A stretch of DNA of 64,000 nucleotides, taken from Schistocephalus solidus (lineage: Eukaryota > Platyhelminthes > Cestoda > Diphyllobothriidea > Diphyllobothriidae). The translations under genes were made by a program, and so were the position numbers. This document shows positions 1 to 15,200 of the stretch, piece by piece (position 1 is the first letter of the stretch; the number at the start of each line of letters is the position of its first letter). The stretch lies in the NCBI GenBank assembly GCA_017591395.1, contig WEDG01005641.1, positions 29,082 through 93,081 of the forward strand. Reading direction: 5' to 3'. Below the pieces are notes generated by a model. It was not told the origin of the DNA and did not search any database. It saw nothing but the letters and a program-made list of their open reading frames with translations.

Positions 1-209
1 AGACGCGGAAGCTGGTGGCGGTGGTAGGACTAGTGACGACGAATCTTCGGCGCATATCTCTACCAGATACTCCCGTACGGGTGTTAACAAGCGTTCCTAT
101 GCTGGTATGGATGACAACGAGGATGTACCCGACGATGAGTGCTACAAAGATCCCGAGACGGGCAGTCGCCGACGGCGGAAGGCGAACGATGATGATGAAC
201 CGTTTGAAG
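1..209 (+). CDS. NIPBL: NIPBL exon 1 of window (5' truncated)
   Basis: The frame is open from base 2 to 209 and encodes an acidic and then basic linker ([24 protein letters not shown]). The donor AAG|GTTGGT follows at 210 with phase 1, which joins the next exon cleanly. It is low-complexity sequence just ahead of the HEAT region; the assignment rests on splice continuity rather than on similarity. Confidence 0.8.
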
Positions 210-3200
210 GTTGGTTTTCCTCGCCGAGTTTCAAAGATGTATCGTCCTGTGATTTTTATTTGCTTGATACAACCTTAAGCATTACTTTTTCTTACAGTCC
301 GCCTGAAAGAGCCTGCTGAACAGCGCTTCCCGCATCTCCAAAAGGCTGCTGAGCAGGTTCGGCCTACACGCGAGCGTGTTCGCTTCAAGGCATTTGGTAC
401 ACAGTTGTCCGAATCCAGTGCCTCTGCTAATAGCCTGAAGAAGTTCCTCTCTCGCGTGGACAAGATCCTAGAGGCGGTAGAAGAACTTGATCTCCTGACG
501 CCAATGGTAAAGGGTAGTTCACTAAAGAAAATGGATGGCGATGTCATAAATGTAGATGAGGATGAGGCAGAGGCGGAGGAAGCAGCTGTGGCTTTGGCAG
601 ATGCCTCGGTCCCCGCTGAGGCCACCATTGCACCCTCGGACCTGGCCGAACTCAGCAAAGACGTGGCGAAGTTGAAGAGCACAGGTTCTGCCAATCAAGT
701 GCCCATGGATCGCTTACTGAAACTGCTTACCCTTCTCCTTTTGAATGTCCGTGACGGTGCCAATGTGACGCCTACCTCCTCTCAGGATGCCTCGGACAGG
801 CGTGAGTCACGACTCTGGCGGGAGATTGCCATGGAGCGCGTCACCCGTAGCGTCCAGTCCAGCCTGATCTCTATCACTCTAATGACTTCCAAGGATATGC
901 CTCGGGAAATTTACCTGGAGGATGTGATTGAACAGGTTGTCCAGGTTACCCGCTTTCAGCTTTCAAACTGCATTTACCCCGAGTACGATCCGGCCTATCG
1001 AGTCGAAAATACGGCAAAAGGTCAGGAGACTGGGGACCTAAATACATCAATTATATCACTTTCCTGCTGAATTATCACTTTCTTCAGTAACAAACGCTCA
1101 CTTTTGGTTGTTTGTAGATAATCAGAACAGCATCAAGTCGAGGCGCGCCCGCGAACGGGACATCCACAAGTCAACCGCTATTGTGCATCTCTACTATCGT
1201 CTAGTAGAGATTGTTTCCAGTCTGGCAGAACTCGTTAATATGCAACGGCTAACGGATAGTTTGGTTTTGGCTCTCTCATCGCTGGGCGTCTCGGCCTTCT
1301 TTGTGGAAAATGTGACCGAACTGCAACTGGCAGCACTGAAGCTTGTGACTGGAATATTCTCACAATATGAAGCCCATCGGAATTTGATTGTTGAAGATAT
1401 TATAGCAAGTATTGCAAGGCTTCCTTCCAGTAAGAAAAACCTACGTGCATACCGGTAAGTCCCTACAAAGTGGTGCACATGGCTGTCGTAAGCCCCTAAG
1501 CTCTACCGCTCGTACGCAAAGCCTGGAAGTACTAAAGGCCTTCTCTGAGTTTCCTGGTCATGTGTCAGTGATGGTTTATTAAACGACAAAATACTGGCGG
1601 AAATATTTAAAGGCCTTTAAATGAACCCCTTTACTTAACTGAGATCGCAACGTTGATTGGCAGAGGACATGATGCCAAGTTGCTTCGTCTACGAGAACGT
1701 GGACATCCTTTTAGATCAATACGTCGAAAAAACGATGCGAAAATTGTCATTCCATAGATTTTCGATTTCATCCTCTGGAGGCTATTTTTCGAGAACCCAC
1801 GTCATTCATTCTTTTGCGTGAAAAGCAGGGGGGTTTGGGTTTTCAAAGCTTCTGATATACTATTTTTTGATACGCTTAGACTATTTGTCATTTACTTTAA
1901 TGATCGCATGTTTATTAATGCTGTCCTTAGTGTTTACAAGGTGATCCATATTGCTGGCGATATTTTTGCAATCATAGGGGGTACTTGCCGCACTGAAACA
2001 TTAGTTGCCGATGAAATGTGTTTAGTAAAGGATATTTTTGTGCACAGTGTCTGGTAAACGTTCTAGAATCCCTAGAAGCACCTAAAATATATTGCAGCAC
2101 ACACGCTACTTATGACAACAAAGGCAAGCATGCCACTACGTATGAATTGACCTGAAGTTACACCCCTTCCCCCCACACACGAAAGTTCGACCGTCGTAGT
2201 CTGACCATGTCAACCGTATGCTCCAAACCATGGTGGTGCAGGGACAATGACTTGCGCGTGGATTAGTTTTCAGTGATAGTAGGCTTGCGCTGCAGCTACC
2301 GCCCTCTCTCCTCTCCCACCTGAGCCTTGTATCATGACAGTCAAGAAGACCGGAAATAAAAGAGGGCGCAGGTGACTGGAACGGCCGCAGCCGCCCCTGG
2401 GCGTGTCACCAAACCTGGCTCGGATCCCACGGAGTGGGAGTACCAGAAAGGCCATATTCAGAAGGGCCATTGCAGCCTGACTCTCAATCCGCCAGTCAAC
2501 CACCACACAAAACACACTTTCGGCTGACCACGCGGTCCGAGTTATCCCGTCAGTTGGCAACCCTCGGAGCCATGGCTGTCGATCGATGGCAGCGTCGGAG
2601 ATGGTGGAGGGCTGGTTAAGAACGCTTTGGAAATGTTTCGCCCATCGCGTCAGTATTTGCGTCTTCTCAGTTAGCAGCGTCCTTCTGTCGGCATTGAGAA
2701 GAAGGGCTGTGAAGAAGTTCTTCCATTCGTTTCGGACCGCGTACCCTTGGCTTTCCTCGGTTTTGTAGTTCATCCAGGCATCCTGCATCTCCAACAGCCG
2801 TTGCTGTACAAGGCGGCGACTTCGGTAGAAGGCTGTCTTGTTTGCAGCGGTAGGGCGATCGACGTAGGCTTTGTGCAACTGGTTCTTCTCGACGAACAGA
2901 GCGTTGATGGCTGCGTCGTTGTCATTGAACCTGGTCTTGGTGCTGACGACGTGCGCGTCCGAGGACATTCAGGACGGTGTCCCTCAGCTGGCACCAGCAG
3001 TTCTCCTCGGAGGTGTCCGTGCCGGCGACTGAAAGGTTTGCCAGTTTATTGCTGAAATGGATATGGTGAGCAGGCACATTCAAAAAACTATTCAACTTAC
3101 CTGGTGGTCGCTTACCTTGGGGTCTGCTGCCTGGTTGCAGACTAAGCCTCATCTTGGAGATGACGAGGCGGTGATCCGTCGGCACCGGGGATCGCCTTTG

Positions 3201-6200
3201 TCACTAGCATGTCTTTTTTATCTCGCCTCCAGACGAGGACATAGTCCAAAAGATGCCGGTGTCTCGACCGGTGTTGCACCCAGGTTGCCTTTTACCGCAT
3301 CGGGAGGCGGAAAAAGGTGTTCTTTAGGATAAATCGGTGTTCGGTGCAGGTTCGTAAGAGAATAAGACCGTCGTTGAAGCCAGCGAGACCATGGGGACAC
3401 AGCACTCCTCTCCACGTGGTATTGTATGTCCTGACGCGGGCGGTAAAGTCACAGTCGCTAGGAGAGCGTGTAGATCCTCATAGAATTTGTTCTGTCTCGT
3501 CGGGGGTCGTCAGTGGGGGGTGCGTAGGCGCTGATGATGGTGGCGAACTTGTCTCCCCGGAGATGCAGGCGGAGGGTGATCAGACGATCGTTGCTGCCCT
3601 GTGGTAAACAACGCATGCGTCCCACGATGTCCCTCCGGATGGCAAAGGCGACACCAGCGTCGCGTCGCGTCGCCTTTGGTCGACCGCTCCTCAAAAAGGT
3701 GTAGCTGGCACCCACCTCCAGCTGACCCTGCTCGAAGAATCTGATCTCGCTGAGAGCAGCAATATCTACCTTGTAGCGCGCTAGTTCCCGAGCGACTAGC
3801 GCTGTCATCCGTTCCTGGGATTTTCTAAAGGAGATCGAACATTCCAAGCTGCTAGAGTGAGCAAGCTCACGCGAGTGGTCCGGGGGTACCCCGGAGGGTA
3901 CTGTGGGGGGGGGGGGGGGATTGGAAGCGAATGTGTTGGTATTTTTTGAGTTTTTGGACCGCATGTAATTGCAGTCTGCTAGCCACGGTCTTCTGCAGCT
4001 GTCGTGAGACCCAGCATTTGTATAGGGAGCCTTTTCTAGTCCCCTTCCCCGCGAGGGTGCGCAGTGCTGTCCCTTAACATGGCTGTTTAGTCATCACAGG
4101 CGGTTACCAAACTCCACTATGGGTCACAGATTCGCCTGCATGTCGCCCTCGCCATAGGACATTTTGAACGTGGGAGGAGGAAAAGTTGAGGGGAGAGGGG
4201 GGAGAAGTAAGAGTAAAAGAGAGGGAAGGGGGAAATGCAGGGAGGATGGGTGAGGGCGAAGGGAGCAGACGTACGGGGTGTGGAGACACACAACACCGGA
4301 GACCCTCACCTGGTTTAGCCCACCTGTCGTGTTGGTTGCCCAGGGTTTGGCCGCTGGGAAGAACCCAACTTCTAGGAACCACAGGTGAGATTTGGGTACC
4401 AGCTAGAGGCAACCACAGGAGCATTGACCTATACGAGACAGATGGAACGACCAAATACTACCAGTGTGATGCTATGCCCTAACCACCCCCACACGCACGA
4501 TAGTTCGACCGTTGATTTCGATATGGTCCACCGTACGCTCCACAGCAGTGGTTGATCCAGTGTCGCGAAGGTTGAGCAGGAGGAGAAGAGAAAAAAGACG
4601 GAATCTCTCGTGCATTGCCGTTTTTGAGAATGCTCCTGAGGGGATTTTGGCGGGACAATAACTGAGCCATCAGTGGCAGGGACAAGAGAATCACTAACAA
4701 GCGAGGGTTTGATAGAGGTGGAAACGGCAGAACTTATGGCAATAGTAGTGGTGGCATATGTAAAAGAAAAATTCAAAGTAGACGAGGGAGTCGTAGAAGC
4801 CACATGCGTCAGTTCGACCGTCGTAGTCCGCCCATGTCCACTGTATGCTCCACAGAAGGGTGGTGCAGGGACAGTGATGTGCGCAAATTAATAGACTTGC
4901 ACTGCATCTACCGCACATTCTCTCTTAACCACCTGTGCCCGGTGACAAGACATAGTCAAGAAGACCGGAGGCGGTTTCGGGCGCAGATGAAGCGTCTCCC
5001 ACCATAGACATAAATGGCAACAGTGGGTGGTACGGCATGAGCCTGCACCTACGCGTGCCTATGTTGGGCACGCGCCCCAATGTTCGGCATTTGTTACGGG
5101 ACCTCATCCCAGTTAATAATAACGCCTGCCGCACCCTGATTTGGCCCCCGTGTTGGTCCAGCGCATTTACCACGCGGCCCGTTAAGGAAGCACAGACACA
5201 TACACACGCTAGTCGTCTTCGCGGTCTTTGAAGCAATCTTTACAAATAAAGTGTTTAATAAAATCCGCATCCGCGGCTGATAGAGTTGTTTCGATTTAAT
5301 AGGCTGATGACAGTTCGACCGGGACAAGTAACGACGTCCCCCGGGTACCCTACGGAGTGGGTGCAGCAGTGGTGACTTGCACGCCAATTATTTTCTGACG
5401 AGGCAGTTTTGTACAGCATTTACCATGCACTCTCCTCACCCATTTTGCTCCGAGACGACCGGACGTGGTCACGGGCACAGTGTCTGATAAAAGCTAGGCA
5501 GCCCGTCACAGCATGTGCCAGGCTACACTAAAGGCGACGCAGACTTCACATGCATGAAAAAACCATCGAGAGCCGCTGCAACGTAATCGTCAGTCCTTAG
5601 GAGGACCGAGCTACCCCATCAGTCGGCAACCTCGCAAGCAATGACTTTTAGCGCGTCAGATTTATTACAGTGAGAAATATGCGGATTTTCGATGGGAATG
5701 AATTTCTCCCTGTTCGCCTCATTCACTCTTGCCTCTCCCCAAACCAGCCGACTGTCGGAGCCTGTCAGCAGGCCACTATATGTTAGACGAGCGTTCGATA
5801 GTATCAAGATGATCTACGTGGTATGAAGTGAGTCACATCTTTTTACCCTGTCCTCGGGTTTCAAGCTTGCCAGCTCCTCTCTGTTGCAGTTTACTGCAAT
5901 TTTCCGAAACTTTTTTGGCTATTGAGTGGTTGGCTTGGAAAATTTTCTGATTTTTCCCGTGCATGAGGGTAAGTAGAGCTCCAGTTCCCCACCATCCCGA
6001 GGAGGGTTCAGCGGCAGGTATAGCTAACCATACCGCATACCCGTGCCACTTGCCCTATCCCCTAACTGCCCATAAATCAGACTTAATAGATAGAGGGCTC
6101 TCGTATACTACCGGCATGAGCTGTCACAAAAGCAAAATTGTTATGAGGAATTGTTATTGCGTCGGCATCAGCTTCATGCGCCGCGTGATTCATTTGATTG

Positions 6201-9200
6201 TCCTACATACAAGCTGTTAGCGTCTGTGCGAATTTCATCACACTGCTTTGTTTTGGCTAATAAAGGCAACCTGTATACCTCGGCTTTGAGAATGGGTTTA
6301 CGCTGTCATATGTCTACGCAATAACTGAGATGTAGAGCATCCCAGATTGTATTTAAGTAGGTAGTATGCTCAGATTACGCTGACACATTGCAGCCTACGT
6401 CCATGTAACTTTACTGTGTCCATTTTAGACTGAATTCCGAGGAGAGCATTCAAATGTTCACAGCCCTGGCTCTGCTCCTCGTTCAGTCGGTTATTGAGCT
6501 GCCCACTCGTCCTACCGATCAAAAGGCCTCTTCCGCGAACGCTGACGAAATAAGCGCGGCTGCTGCAGCCAACAATCCGGACCCCTCTAAGGCTAAACCC
6601 TCCCGGCCGGATGATGAAGTGCTGGTTACCTCTTCGTACCAGACAGCTTTACGCACAGCCCATTCATTCCTAGCCGTCTTCCTGAAGAAGTCCACTACCC
6701 GTGGAGAGGACGACTACCGTATTATTTTCGAGAATTTTGTCAATGATCTGCTCCTCACAGTGAATAAGCCTGAGTGGCCTGCGGCCGAAGTGATGCTCAG
6801 CCTACTGGGTAGTCTTCTGGTCCAACAATTCAACAACAAGTCTCTCGATCAAGCCATCCGTGTCACCAGTGTGGACTACCTGGGCACCGTGGCCTCTACC
6901 TTGCGCCATGATGCTGTAACAAGTCAGCTAAAAGAGCACGACATTGACCTTATCATCAAGGAGTTAATTGACGGCAACCAGTCCGATTCGGAGGAAGAAG
7001 AGGCTTCTGAGGCAGAGACCACAGAGGCAAAATCTGATTTGGAAGAGAGGAAGAAAAAGGCAAGGAGGAAGGAAGAAGAAGAGCAGGAGCAGGACGAAAA
7101 CAAAGATGAGATCAAGGAGAATGGTTTGGCACCTGAGACGAAGGACTCCAAATCGGAGCCTGTTGATGAGGAGGCTACCAAAAAGACGGATGATGGCGAA
7201 AAGGGCGACATTCAGGTGCCATCCGCCGAAGCTGTCATCAGCATAGATGGCGTCCAGAAGGAAACAGCCGCCAATGGTCGAAGACACAAACGAAAGTCTA
7301 CTCTGGCAAACTCGACTAACACCCCCGCGACCGATCCGGCCCCTAGTGCGCCCGCTGAAATGGATCGCATCTTGGTCCTTCGTGATGCGATGCTGGACTA
7401 TCTGCTAGAGGATGCGGCCAATCCTGTTGCCCTGGTCAGTAGCCCGTTCTTTTTAGTTTGAATAAATGTACATATTTCTTTGATCGTATATCTTCCTGAC
7501 CTCCGATACACTCTCCTTCAAACTTGCAAAAGTTAGTTAATTAATAAACCTTTAGCTTTATGATACTGACCTACGAAATGTGGCACCGCCCACCTTTTCC
7601 TAAATCCACATTAGAGAACCGCATTGGCCTTGCTTCGTAACTATGCTTTTTGAAGCTGATCGATTGGTACTTTCTCAAATTTGTTATTGATATATGGCAA
7701 CGGTGTCTAAGGCGGTTTAGACCCTCAGATATTAGATCCGGTCATTTATATGTCGAAAAGGACAATCAGGAAATCGATTGCACTGTACTGAGAAGGGTTT
7801 GCTCAGCATGTCCGCCCGTCCCTATCATTCAACATACATTGCATTTAAATCAATAGACTAGCCTCAAGTGAGCGTGTCCTTGGTAGCTATCGTAGCATAA
7901 AAGCCCACCTACATCTTGTCATTCATATTCTGATTCGCCGATTAGCACTGCCGAATCTTGCTCACCTTAATGTCACATGAGTCAGAACTGTCATTAGACC
8001 ATATCTAAAAGAATTACTTGCAGTCAGACTTTCCCGTTCGGAAGACCTATTTATAGTTGATAGTTTTATAAACCCCGCCCTTATGAGTCATAACATCTTG
8101 AATGTCGTCAAATTTCTGGAATTTATGATAGGCCGCATAAAATCTGCGTATTCCCTCCTTTCCATTGTGTACCTGTGGTGAAAAAAGTTGACATGATTTA
8201 GAGAAAAGGACTCCACCTAAAATAGTCGACCGCGACGCTTAACCATACTTGTTCCTTTGTATTATCCCCCCCCCCTAACTTTTAATCTATGTATGACTTG
8301 CATCTATTTTAAGTCACCTTTTCCTAATCTTACTGTCATTCAGTATTGCGCGGCTCGTTAGTTACCAGTTGGAGCCACGTCTAAGCCCCAAGTTTGGTCC
8401 GAAGCAAAATGGCATTCTTTTTCGTATTTTTGTCTTAGTTGTTACTCACAACCATTTTATGCTCTACAAGAAGCATTGGCAAGTAAGAGCTTGTACCGTC
8501 AGTGAAACATTTAGTCGCCGCGCTCTCTCTCTCTTGCGCCCAATGTAGTGGATTTTTTCTGATTCGCATTATTGGTTTGCTTAATGCAGGGACTGGCTCC
8601 GCAATCCTTTTTGACTCGTCCACTTTCTCCTATCGTTTCTTCCACAAAACAAACATCCACTAGTCTAATTCCCTCCTTTGGATCAAGTTTTTTCGATCGA
8701 GTCTGTCAGCTGAGGCGCTGTCGCTGAAGGCAATGTGATCTCGTGATTTATAGACATCTGCGCGTTTTCTTCGCTGGCATTACTTTTTTAGCGCACTTTT
8801 TGCCCGTAATTCCTCACTTATGCACATAGTCCTACACCTCGCGTGGCGGAAAATTTTATTGTAGCATTTGGCTCCTAACCTTATTGTACTTCTATCCTCC
8901 CTTATTTTGCGCCCTTTCAGTACGCTTGCAAGTTCTACATGGCACAGTGGCTGGAGGACTGCTCTAAGGAGGTGGAGCGTGCTCAGCGCCTGGCAAACGC
9001 CTCGGAATCCGAGACCGGAGAGACTGCGGAGGCGCAAACGTCCTCAGCGGTGCCCCAGCCAAGCGGTAGGCGGAGCTCTCGAAGGGTGGTGCCTCCAACA
9101 ACGTCCACTTCCCTCTCGGCAACTGACCTGGCAGAACAGCGTCGTCAATACCTGATGGATCGCTTGCGTGATGATCCCGCCAATTGGCGTCTGCGTTGTC

Positions 9201-12200
9201 GAGCCAAGGGCAACCGACTGGGCTCATCGGTTATGGTGAATGCGGGTGGTACCAACCCCTTCTCGCGCCAGTCTGAAAAGTTGCGTGTCCTCTTTAAGGG
9301 CACCATTGACTACGAGGATGCCTACCTCATTTGCCGTTATCTAGCTAGTTTGCGCCCATTTTCGCAGAGCTTTGACGTTTATCTCTCACAAATATGCAAG
9401 GTCAGTTTACCAGCGAATGTTTCCGTTGCTGTTTGCATTCTGTTTGTTTTCACATGCACTATTAGTATCGGCCTTCAAAACCTCCTCCCGCTCAAAAATC
9501 TGCTCTAAAGCACCTAAGCTTAGGCGCCACCTCATGTGACTGGACTGTTGGAGTCGGTTTGGCTATCACAAAGCGGCGACTGCAGACAAGCTATAAGCAA
9601 TGTTTCCAATTAGTTATACTTCTGACTGGCAATTGCGCGTCACTATGTGGCCGTGCGTTATGACTGGACCAACTCGCTAAAGCAGAACAGAACGTTATCT
9701 TGCGTTTTGCGTAAGCATTCTTTTTTTAAAAATCGTTAGGACCAGTCTGTATATCTACCCAAGTAGTGTTGAAAGCCTTGAACAACCGGCAAACAAATGA
9801 CATGTCTCAGAACTAATCTAAAGTATGTTTACTTTTAGTTTCCTACCATGTACTGAAGCCGAGTGTTTACAAATCTTTGCCTACGACCTGTAACGCAGAT
9901 GCCACCCCCCGGTTCGATAATGCCGTCCAAGTTTCATGCCGGAAAGCCTTCCAAATCTCTTCCAATTATTCGGATAAGCAATTAGTTCACAAGTTCATGA
10001 ACTACCCAAAACATAACCGTTACGTCAATCTTCTGGGAAAATAATTGCACTTATTATCCGAGGAAACCCCCTGCCCAACCGAATCTGTCTGATCCCCTCT
10101 CTCAATTTTTTCTTCCCTGTCCTTGACAGCTCCTTAGTGAGTCTTCCGTCGCTGTGCGCACCAAGGCCCTGCGTTGCCTCTCCGCTGTGGTTGAAGCTGA
10201 TCCAGGTGTGCTTGCGCGTTGTGATATCGAACTGGCTGTCCGCTCACGCCTGCACGATTCCTCGACTTCCGTGCGCGAGGCAGCTGTGGATCTGCTGGGT
10301 CGCTTCCTCGTATGTCGGCCCGAGCTCACGGCCCAATACTATCCTATGCTCTCGGACCGCATTCGTGACACGGGTGTGTCCGTGCGCAAACGTGTGATTC
10401 GCATCCTCCGCGATATTTGCATTGAACAGCCCGACTTTGCACGCATTGCGGACATCTGCGTAATGATAATTCGTCGAGTCAAGGACGAGGAAAGCGTGAA
10501 GGTACGTGTGGGTTAAGAGGCCTGCGCTCCTCCAACCGGTTTCCTCTCCCAATCAGTCCTGTCTATTTAGGCTTTTACAGTACTTTAATGAGGTAAGAAC
10601 ATATTTATTGATGTGACTGCTACGCCAATTCGAACTCACTGAGTTACCTGTGCCTCTCTAGTCAAAAAATGGAAATGGAGTATTTATGGCTACATTTTTC
10701 TCTGTGGTAATGTTGTGCTTAAATCCACGGCCCTACACCGATGTACGATCGTAACTTAATGGGCTTCATGAGTCAACAAGGACTGTCAAGGAGACTGCAT
10801 CTTCAATACTTTCTAGAGCAGACCACGCATGGGGTTGCCAATAGATCTCTTTCGACTTCAATTCGCTGCTCCTGTAGACTGCCACGTAGTCGGCATACTA
10901 AGGCCTTTGTCCACAGCTAGCATCTTGGATGTGGGCAGCAGGTATTAAGATTGAATGAAATACATACTTAGCTAGTTTTGTCACTCAGAGCGTGAAATAA
11001 AGTCTTCCTGCTGGTATTGTTTTCTGCAGCATGCCGTTCATGTTTTGAGATCACCATAACAAGCTTGCAAGTTGCCTCTGTCTTGTTCACGTTCAGAAAC
11101 TAATGTTGGTCATAGATGGCTACACGAGTTATCTTCGCCTTCTTATATAAAGGAACAAACTGCACAGTAGTAAGTGGGGCCTTTATGAAATGGTGACTGG
11201 CGGCAAATCACACTTCGATTTCCCGTCGCGGGTTAGCCGGAACGCAATTCTCGGATTTGTCATGGAATTATATATCCATATGAGGAACTAATCCGTTCGC
11301 TCCGCTCTTGCGCTTTTACGCAGATGATGCATGACCTGATTGGCACTATGCCTCTCTTTTAGCAGTCGAAGTGGTGCACACATCATCTTTTTATTTCCAT
11401 CATTTCTTAGCTCTTCACTTTCTTTAAAATAGCTTCCCGGATATACTTTGGGTCATAAATGACGCATTCCGCTGTATTTTATTTTCGCGGCTTGAATAGG
11501 CTTCAGCCACGGGCAGCGGCAAAATTGACTGTTTGAGGTAACATGCGTAGTCCGCCCCTAGCAATTTAAAGCCATTGTTTCCCGGGCATCAGCCATTTCA
11601 GCTGTCCCTTTAGCATCCTTTTTCTTCTTGTCCCTTTGAACAATTTTGCAAACGCCAAGGCCTCCGTGGAACCCCATGTTGCCTCCTTGATATTACAGAA
11701 TTTACTGCATGCACCTTTGCCCGATGTGTCCTCCGAGACCCGCTGGTGATTTTGACTCTCCATTGAAGCCTGAGCCATGATCGAGCCGTGAACTGTTCTC
11801 CCCTGGATTTTATATTCTGTCGTCCCCGCAACGGGTTTTGCTGTAGATGCGTTGGATCGAACCAAGGGTCAGACCGGCCCATGGCACGCGTTTATCTGGC
11901 TGTGCAGAGTCTGCGCGAACCCGTTACTACTGTCCCGCTTGCGTGTGGTAGCGCACCTTAACTGCTTGCCCTCACACCGCTTCACCCACTGCGTCTCATC
12001 GTCGCCCACCTCACGAGCTCAGTGTTATTGCCCTCGATACGACCCCACAACCCTATTGGATGCGTCGAAGAGGGAGTCAACACAATTCGTCAAGACATGG
12101 AATTGGACCTTCGGTAGTCGGCCTCCGTCGTTGCGATTGAGCTTTCCAGGTCAGCGGCCGCAGATAGTCACGCGTGGAGGCAGAATCCATAATATCATCG

Positions 12201-15200
12201 AGGCCAGCTAGATCAGGCATGATCGCAGCCGTAACAAGTACAAGTACCTAATCTCAGCACCTGTTGGTTCACTGGTTTGGAGAGTTCTCTGGTGCATGAT
12301 AGACAGGAAGGGAGACGAGGTCAACGCTAGTGCATCCATCGTCACAGCACATTGGCGCATCCCCCACTGTAATAATTTGGACGCGTCTGAATCTACCATG
12401 ACTTGTTAAAAGTTTTGTCTTGAACAGTTATATACTGACGCAAGAGCTCGGCATTTCTCGGGATTCGAGCCCATGGGCGGTATCCGTTATACGGCAGGTT
12501 GGCATCATGCCAGCCATATTACCCAACTTAAACCCCAATCGACTTTATTTGCACCTGTCATTTGGGTGGGATCAACAGGATAAGGAGCTGGATCGCCTGC
12601 TTTTATCACTATAAACGGCCAACTTCTTTTTTAAAGCTATGACGACACATTAGAAGTCGTGGTTTGGAAGGTTGCCCACCGGCGGGATAACTTTATCCTC
12701 ATTTCTAACAAGGCTCAGATTATAAAGCCTACTTGATGGGGTCTTTGTGACAACTCCTATGTGTGATCTAAGCCCCCTCCCCTCTTTAAAATGTGGCCCG
12801 TGTGAATTAGAGACCACCAAGGTAAGATGAACTGTTTAACTTTGTCAGACATTTTACTCGCGCCCATCCAGTAGTCTGCACTTTAGCCTACCACTAGCAT
12901 GCAGTGGGTTGTGCAAGAGCTAGTGAGACAAGTGTATCAAAAGCCTACTTCACTACGTAAATCCGCTGATAAGTTGTTATTGACGTTCGACTGTGGTGGG
13001 CTTCATTGTTGGGGATGAATGAACCGTTATGTTTGCATTGTGATACTTTTCCAGTGCATGATTAACCTGGGACATGTTTTTAATCCTAGAAACTCGTCAA
13101 TGAAGTGTTCCAAACCCTCTGGTTCACGCCTGTGCGCGAGAAGGAGTCGGTAAAACTGTTGCGAAAAGTCATGAACATAACCGATGTGGTCGCAGCCTCC
13201 AAGGAGACGGGCTATGAGTGGTTTGAACAATTTCTGGAGAGCGTAAGTGTCCTATTTTTTCTTCTAACGCGAACTACGCGCTTTTCGCGACTTATGGTTC
13301 CTTTGAATTCTCCTTTTGAAGTTAATTCTAGTGTTTTGAGTAAGGCTTTGCTATGGGTTCCAGCTTTGTGGTTATTCACGCCGCTGGTTGTTCGTTTGCA
13401 TACCGTTAATAATGTGTGCATCCCTCTAAAATGGGCCACGCGGTAGGTGCACTGAGCCAACACAGACACGGGCATTATTGGGGATGAGCACCCGGGACAA
13501 ATGCCACACATACCACGCCTGGGCGCAGGCTCACGCTACGCCGGCCACCTGCGTCCTGCTACCTCCCATCTTCTTGACTGTCATGACACCGTGCCCGAGA
13601 GAGCGAGGGAATGGCACTGTCCCACTCTGGACTTGTAATGGTCTCAATCATTGCCGAGCGCTCTAGCAGGTTTAATGCATCTCGAATCCTCATTTGTGCT
13701 GTCTTCGGGTCATCCCAGTACATGGGTGTGCCATCTTGATTAGCGAGTAAGGTGGGCGCAGTTAATTCATTACCTTCCCACTCAGCTACGTTGCCTTTCT
13801 TGAGAGACAAATTCGAAATCTCTAGCGCAAGCACCATCAACACGCTCTCCGTGTAAAAGGTTGCCCCAAAATGGATCATTTTATTCTCCCCTCACAAGAG
13901 TCGATTCAGGATGTTCGTTGGTATGCACAACGTGTCCTAGAATATTTCGCATGCTTACCTTGATGGTCTCAATAGGCAAGATTGGAGTATTAGCCAGTTG
14001 GCTTTTTAATTGGGTCCTCTACCCACTTAAGTTAATTCCGTAGCCCTGAACCGGCCATTTAAAAGGAAGTCTGAATGTTGTAAATTGCATTGAACGCAGT
14101 TTTTTGTCAGTCCCCAGCCAGTTTTAGATGTAAAGTTGGCCTTTTCATTCCTCTCTACGCAGCTGCTCAGTAAAGAGGAAGGTGAAAAAGTCCGGCCGGT
14201 TGAGAAAGCCTGCGTGCAAATTGTGGAGTGCCTGGTGCAGAACATCATGCGCCTTGAGGAGATCCCGGGACAGACTAATCGCCTGGTCGCCTGCCTGGCC
14301 ACACTTCATCTGTTCACGAAAATCAGACCCCAGTTGATGGTAAAGCACGCTATGCTTATCCAACCCTACCTCTCAATTCGTGGCCATGGTACCTCAGATG
14401 CTCACATTCTGCACTACGTAGCACGAATCCTGGAGGTTACTGTACCCCTCCTAGAGCACCCCAGTGAGACTTTTCTCGCTCAGTTGGAGGAGGACATGGT
14501 GCGGCTGACCCTGCGGCAGGGAAAGATTGTCCTTGAGTCTTGTGTGGCCTGCCTCGGCGCTGTGGTCAACCAAGTGTCAAAGAACTACAGCCTTACTCGT
14601 GACTGCTTTTCGCGTTTCTTCAATGCTCTGGTACGCTTCAAAGACGACTTAACGGCTGAACCTGAGAAACCTATCTCACCTCAAATTCGGCCATCCATTC
14701 TGCGAGCACTTTTCACTGTTGGACTTCTTGCAAGCACTTCGATCCCAACGTCTTTCAGCGAGGCACGCAGGTAGGTTGAAGGATTATCTTACAAGATTAT
14801 TTCACCCTCGGTGTGAAAAGCTAGCCACCTCGCTGGAGCCGCTTACGTTCCTTCTTAAAAGACGCGACAAGCAGCCAACAAAATGTAATTTAGTGAAACG
14901 TGTCTACTCAATATGTGATAGTAGGTTGTTTATGAGTAGCATTATTTTTCCATTTGCAGCCGAAAATTCTTGACCAGGTGTTCGACACACTCATGTTCTT
15001 CTCCGAGCAATTGAAAACTGATTTGGAGATGCGCAAGAAGGCTCTGGCGGGTTTGGGATTCCTGTGCACCCGCCATCATGAGCTTCTCTGTGGATCCAGG
15101 TTGTGTAACTTCTATCACCATTTGCTGCAAGCACCTCACCCACCTCAATCTACTGGTTCTGCAGCCAATACCTCTTCTCGTCCGCAGTCCGATGGTTCAG

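Noticed and set aside
275..694. 139-codon - strand frame
   Set aside because: Shadow of NIPBL exon 2, whose coding strand has strong family similarity and valid splice sites.
6924..7287. - strand and +2 frames over the acidic insertion
   Set aside because: Low-complexity shadows of the Glu/Lys-rich part of NIPBL exon 4.
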